From Pycnopodia helianthoides (taxonomy: Eukaryota > Echinodermata > Asteroidea > Forcipulatida > Asteriidae): 64,000 nt of DNA. Made by a program: the position numbers and the translations under genes. Below, one piece after another: positions 26,201 through 37,800 of the stretch (position 1 is its first letter; every line of letters begins with the position of its first letter). Below the pieces are notes generated by a model. It did no database searches. It had not been told where the DNA came from and worked only from the letters and a program-made list of their open reading frames with translations. The stretch spans positions 22,384,815 through 22,448,814 of the forward strand of contig CM063244.1 in the NCBI GenBank assembly GCA_032158295.1. Direction: 5' to 3'.

Positions 26201-29200
26201 CCACCATTATACTTTATGTATATCCACCATCAAACCTGTAGAAGTTTGAGATCGATCAGCCATCTGGATCACGAGAAAATAGTGAAAAACCGATTACACA
26301 TTTGCACGGAAATCATATAGGTTCAACAACTGAATAAAACGCTCACTGAGCGATAAACTCCAATCGGAAAATTAGTTTATTCATTTCTCATCAAATATGG
26401 CATTTCAAACAGAAATATTTCAAGGGATGTTTTCTACTATCATCATCGTTAGACTGTGTTAGTTTTATGTTATTCTGTGATCAAAAAGTATATTTTACAA
26501 GTTTTTTTCTTACCAATTCTGTAATGTTCTTTTAAGTAAGCGTGTAAAGATTAAAGTAATCGAAGTTCATTTAACGGCTATTTAATTAACGTGTTCGTTT
26601 AGTCATGGCAGTGTCCAAAATTTAACATCGGTGTTGAATGCAGTTTTGTTCTCACTCATTTTTGCAAAGGCAACATTCTAAATAAAATTCCTTGTGCCTT
26701 TTATTGATAAAAAACAACAATGTTTCCCCTATTTATATTGATAATATAAAAAGAGATAAATGACGGGGGTAACCCAATAAAACAGAACGCGTACCTGATG
26801 GACAAGTGACGTTCGTATCGCATAGATTTGATTCTTGGGCTGTTCCATGACAGTGGGCTCCTCCAATCTCCGGGGAGGGGTTTGTACAATTCCGATATCG
26901 CCTAATATATCCAGTACCACATGACGCTGAGCAGTCGTGCCACGCCCCCCATTCACTCCAGTTACCATTCACCACTAGTCAGGGTCAGACAGAAAGGGAA
27001 TAGAATGGAACCTTTGGGACTACAACAATACACAAACTATCATTCAAAATAATTATATGATACTTTTTTTGAGGCCATATAAAGTGTTGTCGGGTTATGT
27101 GGAGGTAAAATAAAGGACAACGTTGTGTTGCCTAATATCTTTAAAAGAAGCAACTTTGATCAGAGGAAAAGGACTACCCGTACTTTTTTTCTAAACGAAA
27201 TAGGGTATCCTGGTGTTTTGGAAAACAGTGTTTTCGAAACAAATGATCGTTCCAGGATATGTGACGTCAAATGGCGTTTGCAAAACCACGGGTTCTTCCC
27301 GAGTACTTGACAGCAACTGGTGGTTTTAACCAAGTTTCCAAGTATAGTATTTATAAATCACGGAGGCAACAAAGAAACTAATACCTCACACGAATTTCAA
27401 TTAAAACAGGTTTTAATTTGTATCGTGTTAGTCTGCACTCTGAAATCTCCTGGGTCAGAATTGACCTGGAATCCGTGTCAAAATGACCCAGGAATGAGTC
27501 AAACTGACGTAGAATCAGAAATTAATTCTGATTTTTTTCCCCCACCAGTTTCCGTGACAGCCTGACTCTACAATGGGTCAGGTCCTCAGATCAATTTTGA
27601 CCCGGGAATTTTAAAGAGTGACTGGGCGTCGCGACGCCTCCATACAACGCAAGCGGTGTTTGGCCTACAGCCTGAAACACTCTTGTGACTAATTGGCTGG
27701 CAGTCGGCATAAGAAGCAAACTCTACACTCACAGACTCTAGTGGTCTGCTTAAAGGCACTTGACACGTTTGGTAATTACTCAAAACAAATGTTAGCTTGA
27801 AAAGTTACTTGGTAACGAGCAACGGAGAGCTGTTGATAGTATAAAACATTGTGGGGAAACGACTCCCTCTGAAGTAACGTAGTTTTTGAGAAAGAGGTAA
27901 TTTCTCACTGAAATTATTAAAAGACTTCTGGCCAGAAGTATTTTATTATGCATCTGAAAGCACACAAATTTGTGTAACAAGGGTGTTTTTTCCTTCATTA
28001 TTTTCTTGCAACTGCGATGACCAATTGAGTCCAAATTTTAACAGATTTGTTATTTTATGCATATGATGGGATACACCTAGACTTGGTTCCAAGTCTGCGA
28101 TCGTGACTTTTTAGTCTACCCGATAGCCAATACATTATTGCCTGAAATAGCGCCCTCTTGTGAAATAACCTCCGTCATTAGCGTACGATCACAGACTTAG
28201 GAAGCTTGTTCATCGGTTTGTACACACCCTATGGCGAATTAGTCCAAAAGTGGACGGAACACTCTGATTGGTCAGAATCGAGGAAGCCTTCAACAACATA
28301 CATATTCAAATTCAACCGTTTATACCACAGGATATAGAACAGAAATACAACATTGATGCACACTGTGACTAATCTGCCTCTGCTAAGAATTCAAATTGAG
28401 TTTAGAATAAAAAACACATAATTCGATTCTAATTTTTAAATTCAAAATAAAAAAGACGTTGGAGAAAAATCACTCGACGATTCCATTCAAACCATAGGTT
28501 AACAGTTTTTAGTCTAGTAAGAATCAGGAATTATATTATATTTATTTTTCAACAGTTTAAGATTTTATACTATTTTAGCTTAATATATAAATAACATACG
28601 TACCAAGCACTACAAAATTAAAACCAAGTTGAGACCAATGAGCTTTTACAGAAAATGCTGGTGTGATTGTAACCTACTTGTAATAGACGCGGCCAGCATG
28701 GGTTTTGTGGCCTCCTAATTGGTCATCTCTCTGGCATCAGTGTTATTGTGTAAACTTCAGTTATGAATAAATGAATACCCCGTACACACAAGAGGGTCAA
28801 GTCTGAGATTGCGAGTTAGGGCGTTTGATAGCTAATCTGTGGGGGCGTTTTGCGTGGCTGATTCAGGGAAATAACCGTGATCTCAGACTTGAAATCAAGT
28901 CTAGGATACACCAAGTGAGAATACTGGTTTTTTTACAATTACCAAATGTGTCCAGTGCCTTTAAATCATATATTGATAATAGTTATGAACGCCTACTGTG
29001 ATGGCCTTTATACAGGAAAGTGAGGCCGGAAAAAGGATGAAGTGCCGGGCATTTTCTTTCAATCCTCTGTGACTCTATGAAAGCACTACTCCCATCAAAA
29101 CAAACATCCTAATGGCCGAATACACTTGAGCTGGTACATCCTTATCCCTTGTGGTATTGATGCAAGTTCGAGGTTACACGGAGGTCAATGCAATGATATG

Positions 29201-30164
29201 TATCGTGTAAGTAAACACACACGCAAAGCCACATGGCACACTTAAAAGCAGAGCACTGACACCAAGAGCCCGTTCAATCCACCAGACAGTAGTACATCCT
29301 ACACGGGTAGAATGTGAAATTTCACCGCGGGGGGGGGGGGGCTCATTATTTACTGGGTTCATACAATTTCAAAATGTCCACAATCACCGCTGCTTTTTTA
29401 GGTTGCAGCAATCAACACGGGTACTTTTTATTCATGGGCTGAAAACATACACTAAGGTACGTGTAAACACGAGTAACCCCAAAATTCATTCAGCTGGAAG
29501 GTAGAACAAATTTAAGTATAGGTCATCTCTAGCCCTGCTACCATTTGTATCACTTCACGATGAAGTTACTCATCAGGACCAAAGCAGTTTAACAAAACGG
29601 GTTACATTGAAGACGCAGCTAACTATTACAACCCTAAAATACAGTTCCAGCTAGGAAGGAACAATTTTGAATACTCACAGTTTAACACAGGAGGTGGTTG
29701 TTCAAAATACCCCCAGGTGTTAGCAAAGTGTATTTGCAGGGGGACACACGGTTTTTGTTATTAAGAAACATCATAATCGAGAAAATCGACTATCCAGTAT
29801 TTACGTTACACGTGCAAAGTTGTCAACATCTTAACGGTCGCACAGAGAGTACTTATGCTCTGAGAGGCTGTTTGGCACATTATAGTAACATGATGCCCAA
29901 AATAACCCCTCCGTTCCAACAGCATATCAACCTGAATGGCGGCCAGTGCTATGAGTTCTTTTCCCATTGTGTTCCTGTGTTGACTTAGCTGTTGTAAAAC
30001 ATCTTCTAAAGTACCCATTATTCCCACGTTATGTAGTCTCTGTCTGACCTTGGACATGTTGACTACTTTGAATGGCTCTCTAACTCACCTGCAGGGTCGC
30101 AATCACACGTTGAAGCAAGGAGGAGTACAAGTCCAACAAAAGTGCCAGGAACTCTGGAAGTCAT
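23228..30164 (-). CDS. Gene D: secreted protein with five TSP1 repeats, 318 aa
   Basis: Six coding exons on the minus strand: 30164-30089, 26974-26795, 25941-25768, 25247-25071, 24333-24157, 23400-23228. All introns are GT-AG, phase 1. Residues 1-23 are a signal peptide ([16 protein letters not shown]). TSRs occupy about 26-85, 86-143, 144-202, 203-261 and 262-318. The first three share [10 protein letters not shown] and CSASCGTG and are close copies. The fourth ([15 protein letters not shown]) has a classic CSVTCG-like core. The last ([19 protein letters not shown]) resembles the last TSR of gene A. I found no TB-like exon in the 3.1-kb first intron, so the protein seems to be TSRs only. Sequons (NWS, NCS, NIT, NRT, NGT, NVT) recur. 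The donor of exon 5 was set at ACTT|GTGAGT because it alone restores the frame. Probably extracellular; related to A and B, role unknown. Confidence 0.82.
23441..23656. mobile_element. GGGTCA-rich short element (family V)
   Basis: About 215 bp with repeated GGGTCAGG/CTGACTC/TTCCGGGTCA words, ending TTTTGAGAGAGTG. It lies in the last intron of gene D. It shares the CCACGGGACCCG core with 41559-41766. Confidence 0.8.
24572..24910. repeat. Hexanucleotide-type satellite (GGGCTC/GGGCTT/GGTCTT) in gene D intron
   Basis: About 340 bp built of 6-bp words GGGCTT, GGGCTC, GGGTTC, GGTCTT, GATCTT and GAGCTT, arranged in longer blocks of 90-100 bp that themselves repeat. Because the unit is 6 bp, both strands stay open: plus reads as Leu/Gly/Ser and minus as Lys-Pro-Glu-Pro. 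No splice sites place it in gene D, so it is treated as intronic. Confidence 0.9.
26130..26535 (+). mobile_element. TTAA-flanked MITE family X, copy 2
   Basis: About 400 bp matching the family; the left end reads TTAGAGGAAC (one base off TTAA) and the right end GTTCTTTTAA. It sits in the gene D intron between TSR1 and TSR2, and is flanked on both sides by copies of an ~86-bp host sequence (26048-26133 and 26534-26626). Confidence 0.9.
27436..27620. mobile_element. GGGTCA-rich short element (family V)
   Basis: A 185-bp element beginning CACTCTGAAATCTCCTGGGT and ending TTTTAAAGAGTG, so CACTC/GAGTG form short inverted ends. It contains alternating GACCTGG, TGACCCAGG and GGGTCAGG words. It lies in gene D intron 1. 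Confidence 0.8.
27750..28964 (+). mobile_element. TTAA-type MITE family Y, split by a nested element
   Basis: The left part (27750-28077) begins TTAAAGGCACTTGACACG. The right part resumes at about 28898 with GGATACACCAAGTGAG and ends GTCCAGTGCCTTTAA. The family order is continuous once the nested element is removed. It lies in gene D intron 1. Confidence 0.85.
28078..28897. mobile_element. Nested DNA transposon remnant with 9-bp target duplication
   Basis: About 820 bp starting TAGACTTGGTTCCAAGTCTG and ending CAGACTTGAAATCAAGTCTA, so the ends are inverted repeats and each is itself a small palindrome. Both flanks read GGATACACC, a 9-bp direct repeat of the host MITE. No transposase frame remains. 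A 9-bp duplication suggests the Mutator-like class, although an 8-bp hAT reading is possible if the boundary is shifted by one base. Confidence 0.75.
28965..30088. other. Upstream part of gene D intron 1
   Basis: No exon found on the minus strand; in particular no ECC-containing TB-like exon. It contains a 13-base G-run (about 29329-29341). Nothing else was recognised. Confidence 0.5.
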
Positions 30165-30330
30165 GATCGTTCAGCAGTCACTGAAGACGCAGACAGACGT
30201 ACAGTTCACGGTGTGCCTCTCCTCAAATTGAACGTGTAGAACGTGGGGTCGGCACATACGCTGCGGTAAAGTTGAACCGGACTCTGCCTTAAACCACAAG
30301 TGAATTGGATCCAGAGAATAAGACTCGTTG

Positions 30331-30340
30331 GTTTTATATA
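30331..30340 (-). promoter_or_regulatory. TATA box of gene D
   Basis: On the minus strand the sequence reads TATATAAAAC, about 170 bases before the gene D start codon, which predicts initiation near 30305. Confidence 0.6.
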
Positions 30341-31734
30341 ATATGATTTCCCGGTTTGTTTTAGTTCGACACAAAATCCTGACGTTTATACAGTTCCGTT
30401 TTTTAAAGACCAGACATGAGATAACTTGAGCTCAATGTGACACGCAGTCCGTTCTAATCGCGGGGACCTTTGCCAAGTAATGCAAAAAAACAAAAACAAA
30501 AACAAAACACACACAAAACACAGCAGCCCGTCATATCAAAACTAAAGTTCGTCGTCATCAGGTTGTGGGTTTGAAGTACTCGTGACAACGGTTAGTGTAT
30601 GGTCCATTTCCTTCGCTTCCTTTACGTAGAAAGGAAGGACCATGAACTTGACGATATTTGTTAACATGCGCATATTGTTTTTAGGGTTAAAGAGCAAAGA
30701 GAGTCAACTTGATCAGCCGTACCGACGATTCATCCTTTAACATTTTTTTTTTGTACAGAGTTAGGCGCTGCTGGGTGTCCACCTCATTCGCAGATTTGTT
30801 AGCTCCTTTGCCTGATTGTTTGAAAACATGGCGGCATTCCAAGAAACATTAGTGGCCATCATGCTGGTTACAATGCAACTTTTTTAGTTTCGCCAAACAA
30901 CGTACGAACCAGCGTATAGTGCTAGAACTGTTTGTCATTTTGTACCAAGTTCTAACAAACCACGCCCTGCAAATTTCTTGATTGTGCGACACGGGCCACC
31001 ACTCTTCACCTATAACTATCTCAAAGACAAATGTTTGAGCTTGTGAAGTCTTTTTGAAAAATATCTGGTACAGGCGTGAATTGAGACTTCTTTGAATCCT
31101 GCGTAGGCCTATGCACTATATTATAGTGTGTTTCCCGATAATCAATTAAAACCTCGCAAACAATAACAATATGGCACTCTGATGACGTCACGGTCTTTTA
31201 AACCGTTCAAGTCTACAAATTCGAAAACACTGCGTAGGTGAAAACTGACAGACAATAATATAGTGTCACGTCCGGAGAGGGTAGGTAGGCGTTACTTCTC
31301 GTTGGAGTAGAAGGGGGTGCTTCTTCTCGTGTTTTGTTACTTTTCAAGTTGTGTTAATGAGAGTTGGCCCCTCTTCAAAGTGAGAATCTTAGTGGCTTGA
31401 CAAAGTGGGTACGTTCTCCTTTTTGATTTTGCTTATACACAACCAATGGGGACGCAGTTTCCCATGGAAAACAAATTTTGGTTGATAAACGTCAAGAGTG
31501 GATGGGCATGGAGGTGGTAAAACAACGTAGACCCCCTGCAGAATGCGGCAATGAGTATTAGTGTACGTTATGTACGCATTATAGCATGCGTCCCATGAAT
31601 GAATCAAATATCACCAACAACTTATTCAAATCCTGAAACAATAACGAAAGTGCCCACAGCTCATCGCTCGGGCCTCACCGGATCGTCTGTTACGTGGCAC
31701 AGGATTTCCTGCTGCACTTTTTGTAGCCGTTGGA

Positions 31735-31768
<34 letters not shown>

Positions 31769-31831
31769 GCACTTTCACTTATGAAGTTCGAGTAGCGGGA
31801 ACTGTGATCATTTTGGAGCTATCCGGTGAAG
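30341..31831. other. Shared upstream region of divergent genes D and B
   Basis: The start codons of D and B are 1.67 kb apart, head to head. An A-rich (CAAAAA)n patch lies near 30483-30520. I found no TATA box suited to gene B. The retroposed poly(A) insertion at 31721-31765 is the only mobile sequence seen. Confidence 0.5.
31711..31775 (+). mobile_element. Minimal retroposed poly(A) insertion with target duplication
   Basis: GCTGCACTTT at 31711-31720 is repeated exactly at 31766-31775. Between them are 15 bases (TTGTAGCCGTTGGAC) and 30 A residues. This is the structure of a LINE-machinery insertion cut down to almost nothing but the tail. It lies 57 bases before the gene B start codon. Confidence 0.85.
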
Positions 31832-34800
31832 ATGATGAGAGCTACTCGAGAGATGGTGTCCTTTAGAGCACACCTTGCTGTCCATTTAGCGGTGGCATGC
31901 TTTGTCATCTGCAGTAACATTGCAACGGCCGGTAAGCTGTAATTATTATCAGGTTATGAATGTTTTAATTAATGGTATCATGGCCTCCGTGAATGCCCCA
32001 CCGAGCCAATACAAATCATGTAAGGCCATCCGTGGTTTTCTTTCAGAGTAAAAATCAGCGACGCAATCAGTGTTTGCGTATAATTCAAATGACTGCTTGT
32101 GTACGCATGTTTCAAATAAGTGGATTGTGTTGCCATTGACACGATTGACAAAATTCATTGTCATTGCTTGTTGGTTACTAAACCTTTTAGATATTTATGC
32201 CAGTATTTGTTTAACTTTATAATACTGTTTTAACCAGAGAAGTAAATTTGGCTTTTCGGGTTTAGTTCATCTAGTTTGTATTTTTACTTGTCAATCAACA
32301 TTTTTTACGAAGAAGAAGAAGAAAAAAAGGAACTAAGTACATTTTATTTATTTTTCCTTGGGGGGGTAGCTGTTTGATGTAGACAAAATAACCCCAGATT
32401 ACCCTACTTGTTAATCAACTTAAATACAGAGGCAGGGTTTGGTAAAGTATGACCTAGGGAAAATCCGTTCTGTAGTTCAAAACCTAATAAATGGAACCCG
32501 TTGCAAAAACAACAGGCCACATTTAATGTTAAGTAAGTTTTGGTCGCTCACTTATTTATTTTAACCGTGGCTAGCAGTGACTTCCCTGTACCATGCAAAC
32601 AATGGTACTTCAGATGACAAACCATTCGGAAACAAAGTTCCGTATAAACCGGATTTATTCACACTGTACCCACATTAGCTTCCTTACTGAGAAACAACAA
32701 TCCCCTTTAGGGAGGTCATGTTTTCATTCAGACTCAAACGAGATCATTCGAAATAATATCATATCATTTATTATATAAAGTATACGGCATTTAAAGGAAC
32801 ATTACAGAATTGGTTATTGCTAACAAAACAGTTGCTGCAGTGTAAGCACTTTATGTAATCCACCATATACATAAACTGACAAACCTGTAGAAGTTTGAGA
32901 TCGATCGGCCATCTGGTCACGGAAAATAGTGAAAAACCGATTACACATTTGCATGAAATCATATAGATTCAACAATGAATAAAACGTCCACTGAGCGATA
33001 AGCTCCAATCAGAAAGTTAGTTTATTCATTTCTCATCAAATATGGCATTTCAGACATAAATATTTCAAGGGATGTTTTCTACTATCACCATCATTAGACC
33101 GTGTAAGTTTTATGTAAATCCGTGATCAAAAAGTATATCTTACAAGTTTTTTTTTACCAATTCTGTAATGTTCCTTTAAGTAGAGATTATAAAAGCTGGC
33201 CATAAAAAAAATGACGCTGTCTTCAATGAATTTGTTGTTGTCCTCTTCTTAGATAATCTCGGTAAAGGTTTTTGTTTTCGTCAGCGAAGGAACGGGAAAT
33301 GCAATGGGTTAATGGAGACATTTCCAGGATCTGCTGCCAAGATCAGCACGGCCGATGAGTGTTGCTCCCAGGGTGGAGCCGGGTGGGCAGAGAGAAATAA
33401 TGGCAGGAGGTGCTTAGATTCCTGCAATGAGAAAATTGATCTTGAGCAGCTGTCGCCAGAGGAGGGTGTAACCCGAGGTACAGATTACTTTGAAAGGATT
33501 TTTCTGTGAACGAGTTGCTTCTGAATAAATTGTAATAATAACAATATCAACCTGAAGTTCATCAACGAAAAAAAGGTGACGCTTTCGATAGTTTTGATGA
33601 AAGCATCAATTGGCATTAACTCTTGAAAACAGTGCATTGAATATAAATATTTGAAGAAAAAAAAATCAAAAAAAGGACATGTCTATTATTATCGTTATTC
33701 TCTGTTTGCCGGCAACTTGTTGAAGTTTCTTGTGCAGTATACTGAGTTTGATTTATTTATCTTTTATTAGTATGTAATTTATTTAATTTAATCGAATATT
33801 TTGTTGTTGTTTTATTATTTAAATATATGTTTTACATCTACGTTTTCTCGATAAAGAATGGTATTCAAACTCATTTTAAATCCATAGTTGAAGGAGTTTT
33901 GGGTGAGTGGGGGGAGTGGATGCCGTGCTCCGTCTCTTGTGGGGAGGGCATCGTGCAGAGACAGCGGCAGTGTATCTGCGAGTCTCCTGATGACACCATG
34001 TGTTGCGATGATCAAGTTGTTGAACAGGAGCCCTGCAACACTAATGTTTTATGTCCAGGTAAATATATAAGCTCACGATGCGCGCTCAAGAGTTTTATTG
34101 ACGTCATAGCCTCGTGAGTAGACTTGTTCCTAGCCCGAACATCTGACGTCACACTTCGAGGCTCGTGTTTTACGCCAGAGACCGGCTTCGAGCGTTTGGA
34201 GGAATCCTGACAAACGCACCTTTGGCCTCCCATCCCATTGCGGTCTTGCGGATAGGGGAAAAGTCGGACATGGGACCAGTCTAGCAGTGACCATCATTTT
34301 GATTAATAGACCGGTGCCTGTCCCTATCCTTGCGGATAAGGACAGCGGACCAGTCTAACTTGTCCCCTGTCTTTATCCGCAAGGATAAAGACAGGTACTG
34401 GTCTACAGGCCTAATGATTTCGTTGGATTTAATAATTTCATTGGAGACAATTATTTCATTGGATACAATTATTTCATTGGATACAATATTTCATTGGATA
34501 AAATATTTTATTGGATAAAATATTTTATTGGATACAATTATTTCATTGGATACACGTGCGTTGACGTAGGCTTTCCATGTCTGTATTATGATTGGTCCTA
34601 TAGGTGATGTAATTGGTCAGCTTGCACTTTCGATCGTCTGCATGCAGCGTGTGCATAATCATTGTTTGTACATCATGTAATGTTATTTTATTCACTATGT
34701 AATATGTGTACATGTACCTGTGAAGGGACTTCGAGTCTCCGCATGAAATGAATGCAAGGTCAAAGGTACATCTGACAACATCCGGTCAAGCCGGTATCTG

Positions 34801-37800
34801 GCGTTATTCACGAGCCTCGAAGTGTGACGTCAGATGGTCAGGCTACCTCGTGAGTAGCCCGAAACATCATGTTTGCATACATCGCCTATGAATATAAAAA
34901 CCATGATGCATATTAAACTGATAGAGTAAACAAAAGTATTTGAACTTGAAATGCCTAGTTTGTGATGATAGCAAATAACCAAAAACCACATAACAAAAGT
35001 AATGTTGGACAGGCTATCACATTGAAATAAGCCTACATTACATTGAAAACATTGCTGTTTACATATTTTACGTACGAGGATTTATTTCATTTGTGCAGTA
35101 GACAGACAATGGGTCCATTTTGTGCTTGCGACCTGCCATGATGGTTACTATAATGGACCAATCATCACAGAGTTAAACGCTTTAGGATAGTGCATGACCA
35201 TCTGATGAAATGATTGGGTTTCTAAAAAGACAAGAGTCGGGGTTTGAGTCAGGGGACCTTTCTACTGTTCTACTGGTAAATCGTTGCAAGCATTGAACTG
35301 ACACGCGAGGGCGGGCGTTGTAAGAACACATGTGTATTACGGACCAATCACGGTTACCCAAGAGCAATTAGTATACGGAGTTCTTGGCACTTTGCTGGTA
35401 CACAAGAGCGTACAATAACAACACGCTTATATTCTTCCAAAGTTGCATACATTGTATTAACGTATCACTAATTTAGACTACGGAGGAAAGTCTGACGTCA
35501 TGGCAGTGGCCACGGATTTGGCTGTTGCTACGGCTTCGGCTGTTGCTCAGGGTATTGCTGCGAGCATCCTATGCTCTATGATTGTTAATGTCAATTGAAA
35601 GCAGCAGCCTCTAATTTAGACACGGAAGTTCCCGCGACCGTGTCCGATTTGTGGCTAATAATAAAAAATATTAAATTGCCGGGTTTCATGAGACCAGAGT
35701 CCGGGACTGAGTCATGGGACCAGTCTCCTGACAACTTCGTTATTAGCATTGAACTGTCACGCGAGGGCGCACGTTTGGGCCTCCTTAGCGTGTTATCCTA
35801 GCGATCGAAACGTATCCTCAGCCGCTAATTCGAAAACGGCCTACTGTTTATGACAGGACAGCACGTGGTCAGTTTTCAAGATGGAGTCCAATTATGAAAT
35901 TTTAAGCCTTTTTACTTATTAAAAGCTTTCTTCTTTGACGTGTGGGTTATAATTTTATACACGATGTACTTTTCCGAACGCAAAGCATTGTGTACTGTCT
36001 TCACTGAAACCGAACCCTCCATGAAAAAACTCTTGGTGGCGCACTATTTTGTGAACCCCACATTGGATTGATTTCTATTTTTGTCATTGCTTATTTTCTT
36101 ATAGTTTTGAAATTAAAAACATAAATCTTGAAATTTTTCCTTTATTACGAATCTGAAAGTGTGCAAATATTCGAGAAAACTGGCTTTCTTAAATACTTAC
36201 ATCCTCCTGGAATCTTCGTCAGATATCTGTTTAAAGGTTTAGATCAGTCAGTGTGTTTTATAATAAACGTTTTATCTTGCAGAAAAGCATCTTTTTTAAT
36301 CGTGTAAGTGGTACCTCACTTATACAAAAAAAAGATATTGCTCTAAAAACATTGACTCTTGGATTTATTCTCCAGTAAACTTACAAACATGTCAAATACT
36401 TTACACCGGACGTTCATTAAAAACAAATGTATTTTTTTAGTGCATGGACAATGGGGCGATTGGAGCAATTGGGGTGAATGTAGTGCTACCTGTGGGGAAA
36501 CAATGACCCGCAAACGGGAATGCGATTCTCCACGATCGGAGCACGGTGGGGATGACTGCATGGGGGACCACAGGGAAGTCGCCTGGTGCAACAATCGAAG
36601 ACACTGCCCGGGTAAGCTGGACTCAATTACCTTTTCATCTTTTATAATTTTTGTTTTATTATAGAAAATGGAGTAGTTTCTTATGAGAATGGAGACTTTG
36701 GACAACGTCATAGGTTACCGTTAGCAATGCCTTCTCGATTACGGTTGTTACTTCCATGTCAACACACGAAACGTGACCGGCAAACATGATCACGACTCTC
36801 AGTTAAAAGTAGGCCACAGTTAAAAATGAAAACCTCTCCTCGATGTTGTTATTAATTTGTCCCTTTTTAAAAAGTCGATGGCAGATGGCGAGCTTGGAGT
36901 TCCTGGTCATTGTGCTCAGCCACATGCGGACGTCGGGGTACTCAAAACCGTTACCGGAGTTGCACAGCACCGAAACCTGGGTACGGTGGGCTGGATTGCG
37001 AGGGGGACGTGAACGTCCAACGTCCATGCAGTGCGCCCGCAAATTGCCCAAGTGAGTTCAGTTCAAGGTCATCTCGAGGCACTTCTCTTAATGTTTGTAA
37101 ACAAAAACATGACTGAAAACTTACAATGTTAAATTCATTAGCATGGTAAAAAGCTACAGCTTAAATCATTGTGTTTTTTGTGAACAAATTGTACTTGCTT
37201 GAGAAGGGAAAATATGTGATAACTTTTGATTTTTGTTTTCTTTTACACATATTAGTGCTTAAAAGCTTTGTTCCAAATGAATTATTTGAATAGATTTGAG
37301 GTAATAAAACTTATGTCAACAGTTGTATTTGGCTAAACATATCGAAAGAAACATATTTTTGGACAATATTTTTGCGAAGCAGAGCTCCAAATAAGAAGAC
37401 AAACAGAATATATTAAAGTAAAATTTAAGCATTCTCATGCATGTGTCCTGTTGTAGTTGATGGCGAATGGAGTGAGTGGAAGAATTGGCACTGCCCAGAA
37501 GGATGTGTACAAGGCGGAGAAGGACATGCCTGGCGATTACGTTATTGTTCCAACCCGTTCCCCAAAAATGGAGGGAAACAGTGCGAGGGCGAAAAGTACC
37601 AGAGTGCCCCGTGTTCAAACTCCATATGCGCAGGTAATATCAAATACAAAGTACAGGGTTGTTACCAGCTACATAGAGGTCATAGCATTCGAATACCACA
37701 ACATCACCATGCTTGTTTTGATAGCCGAAATGGAATAAGTACGTACTTCAAAGAAAAGAAAACCTACGTCGCCTATTTCTTAATCAGGATGACCTTATGT

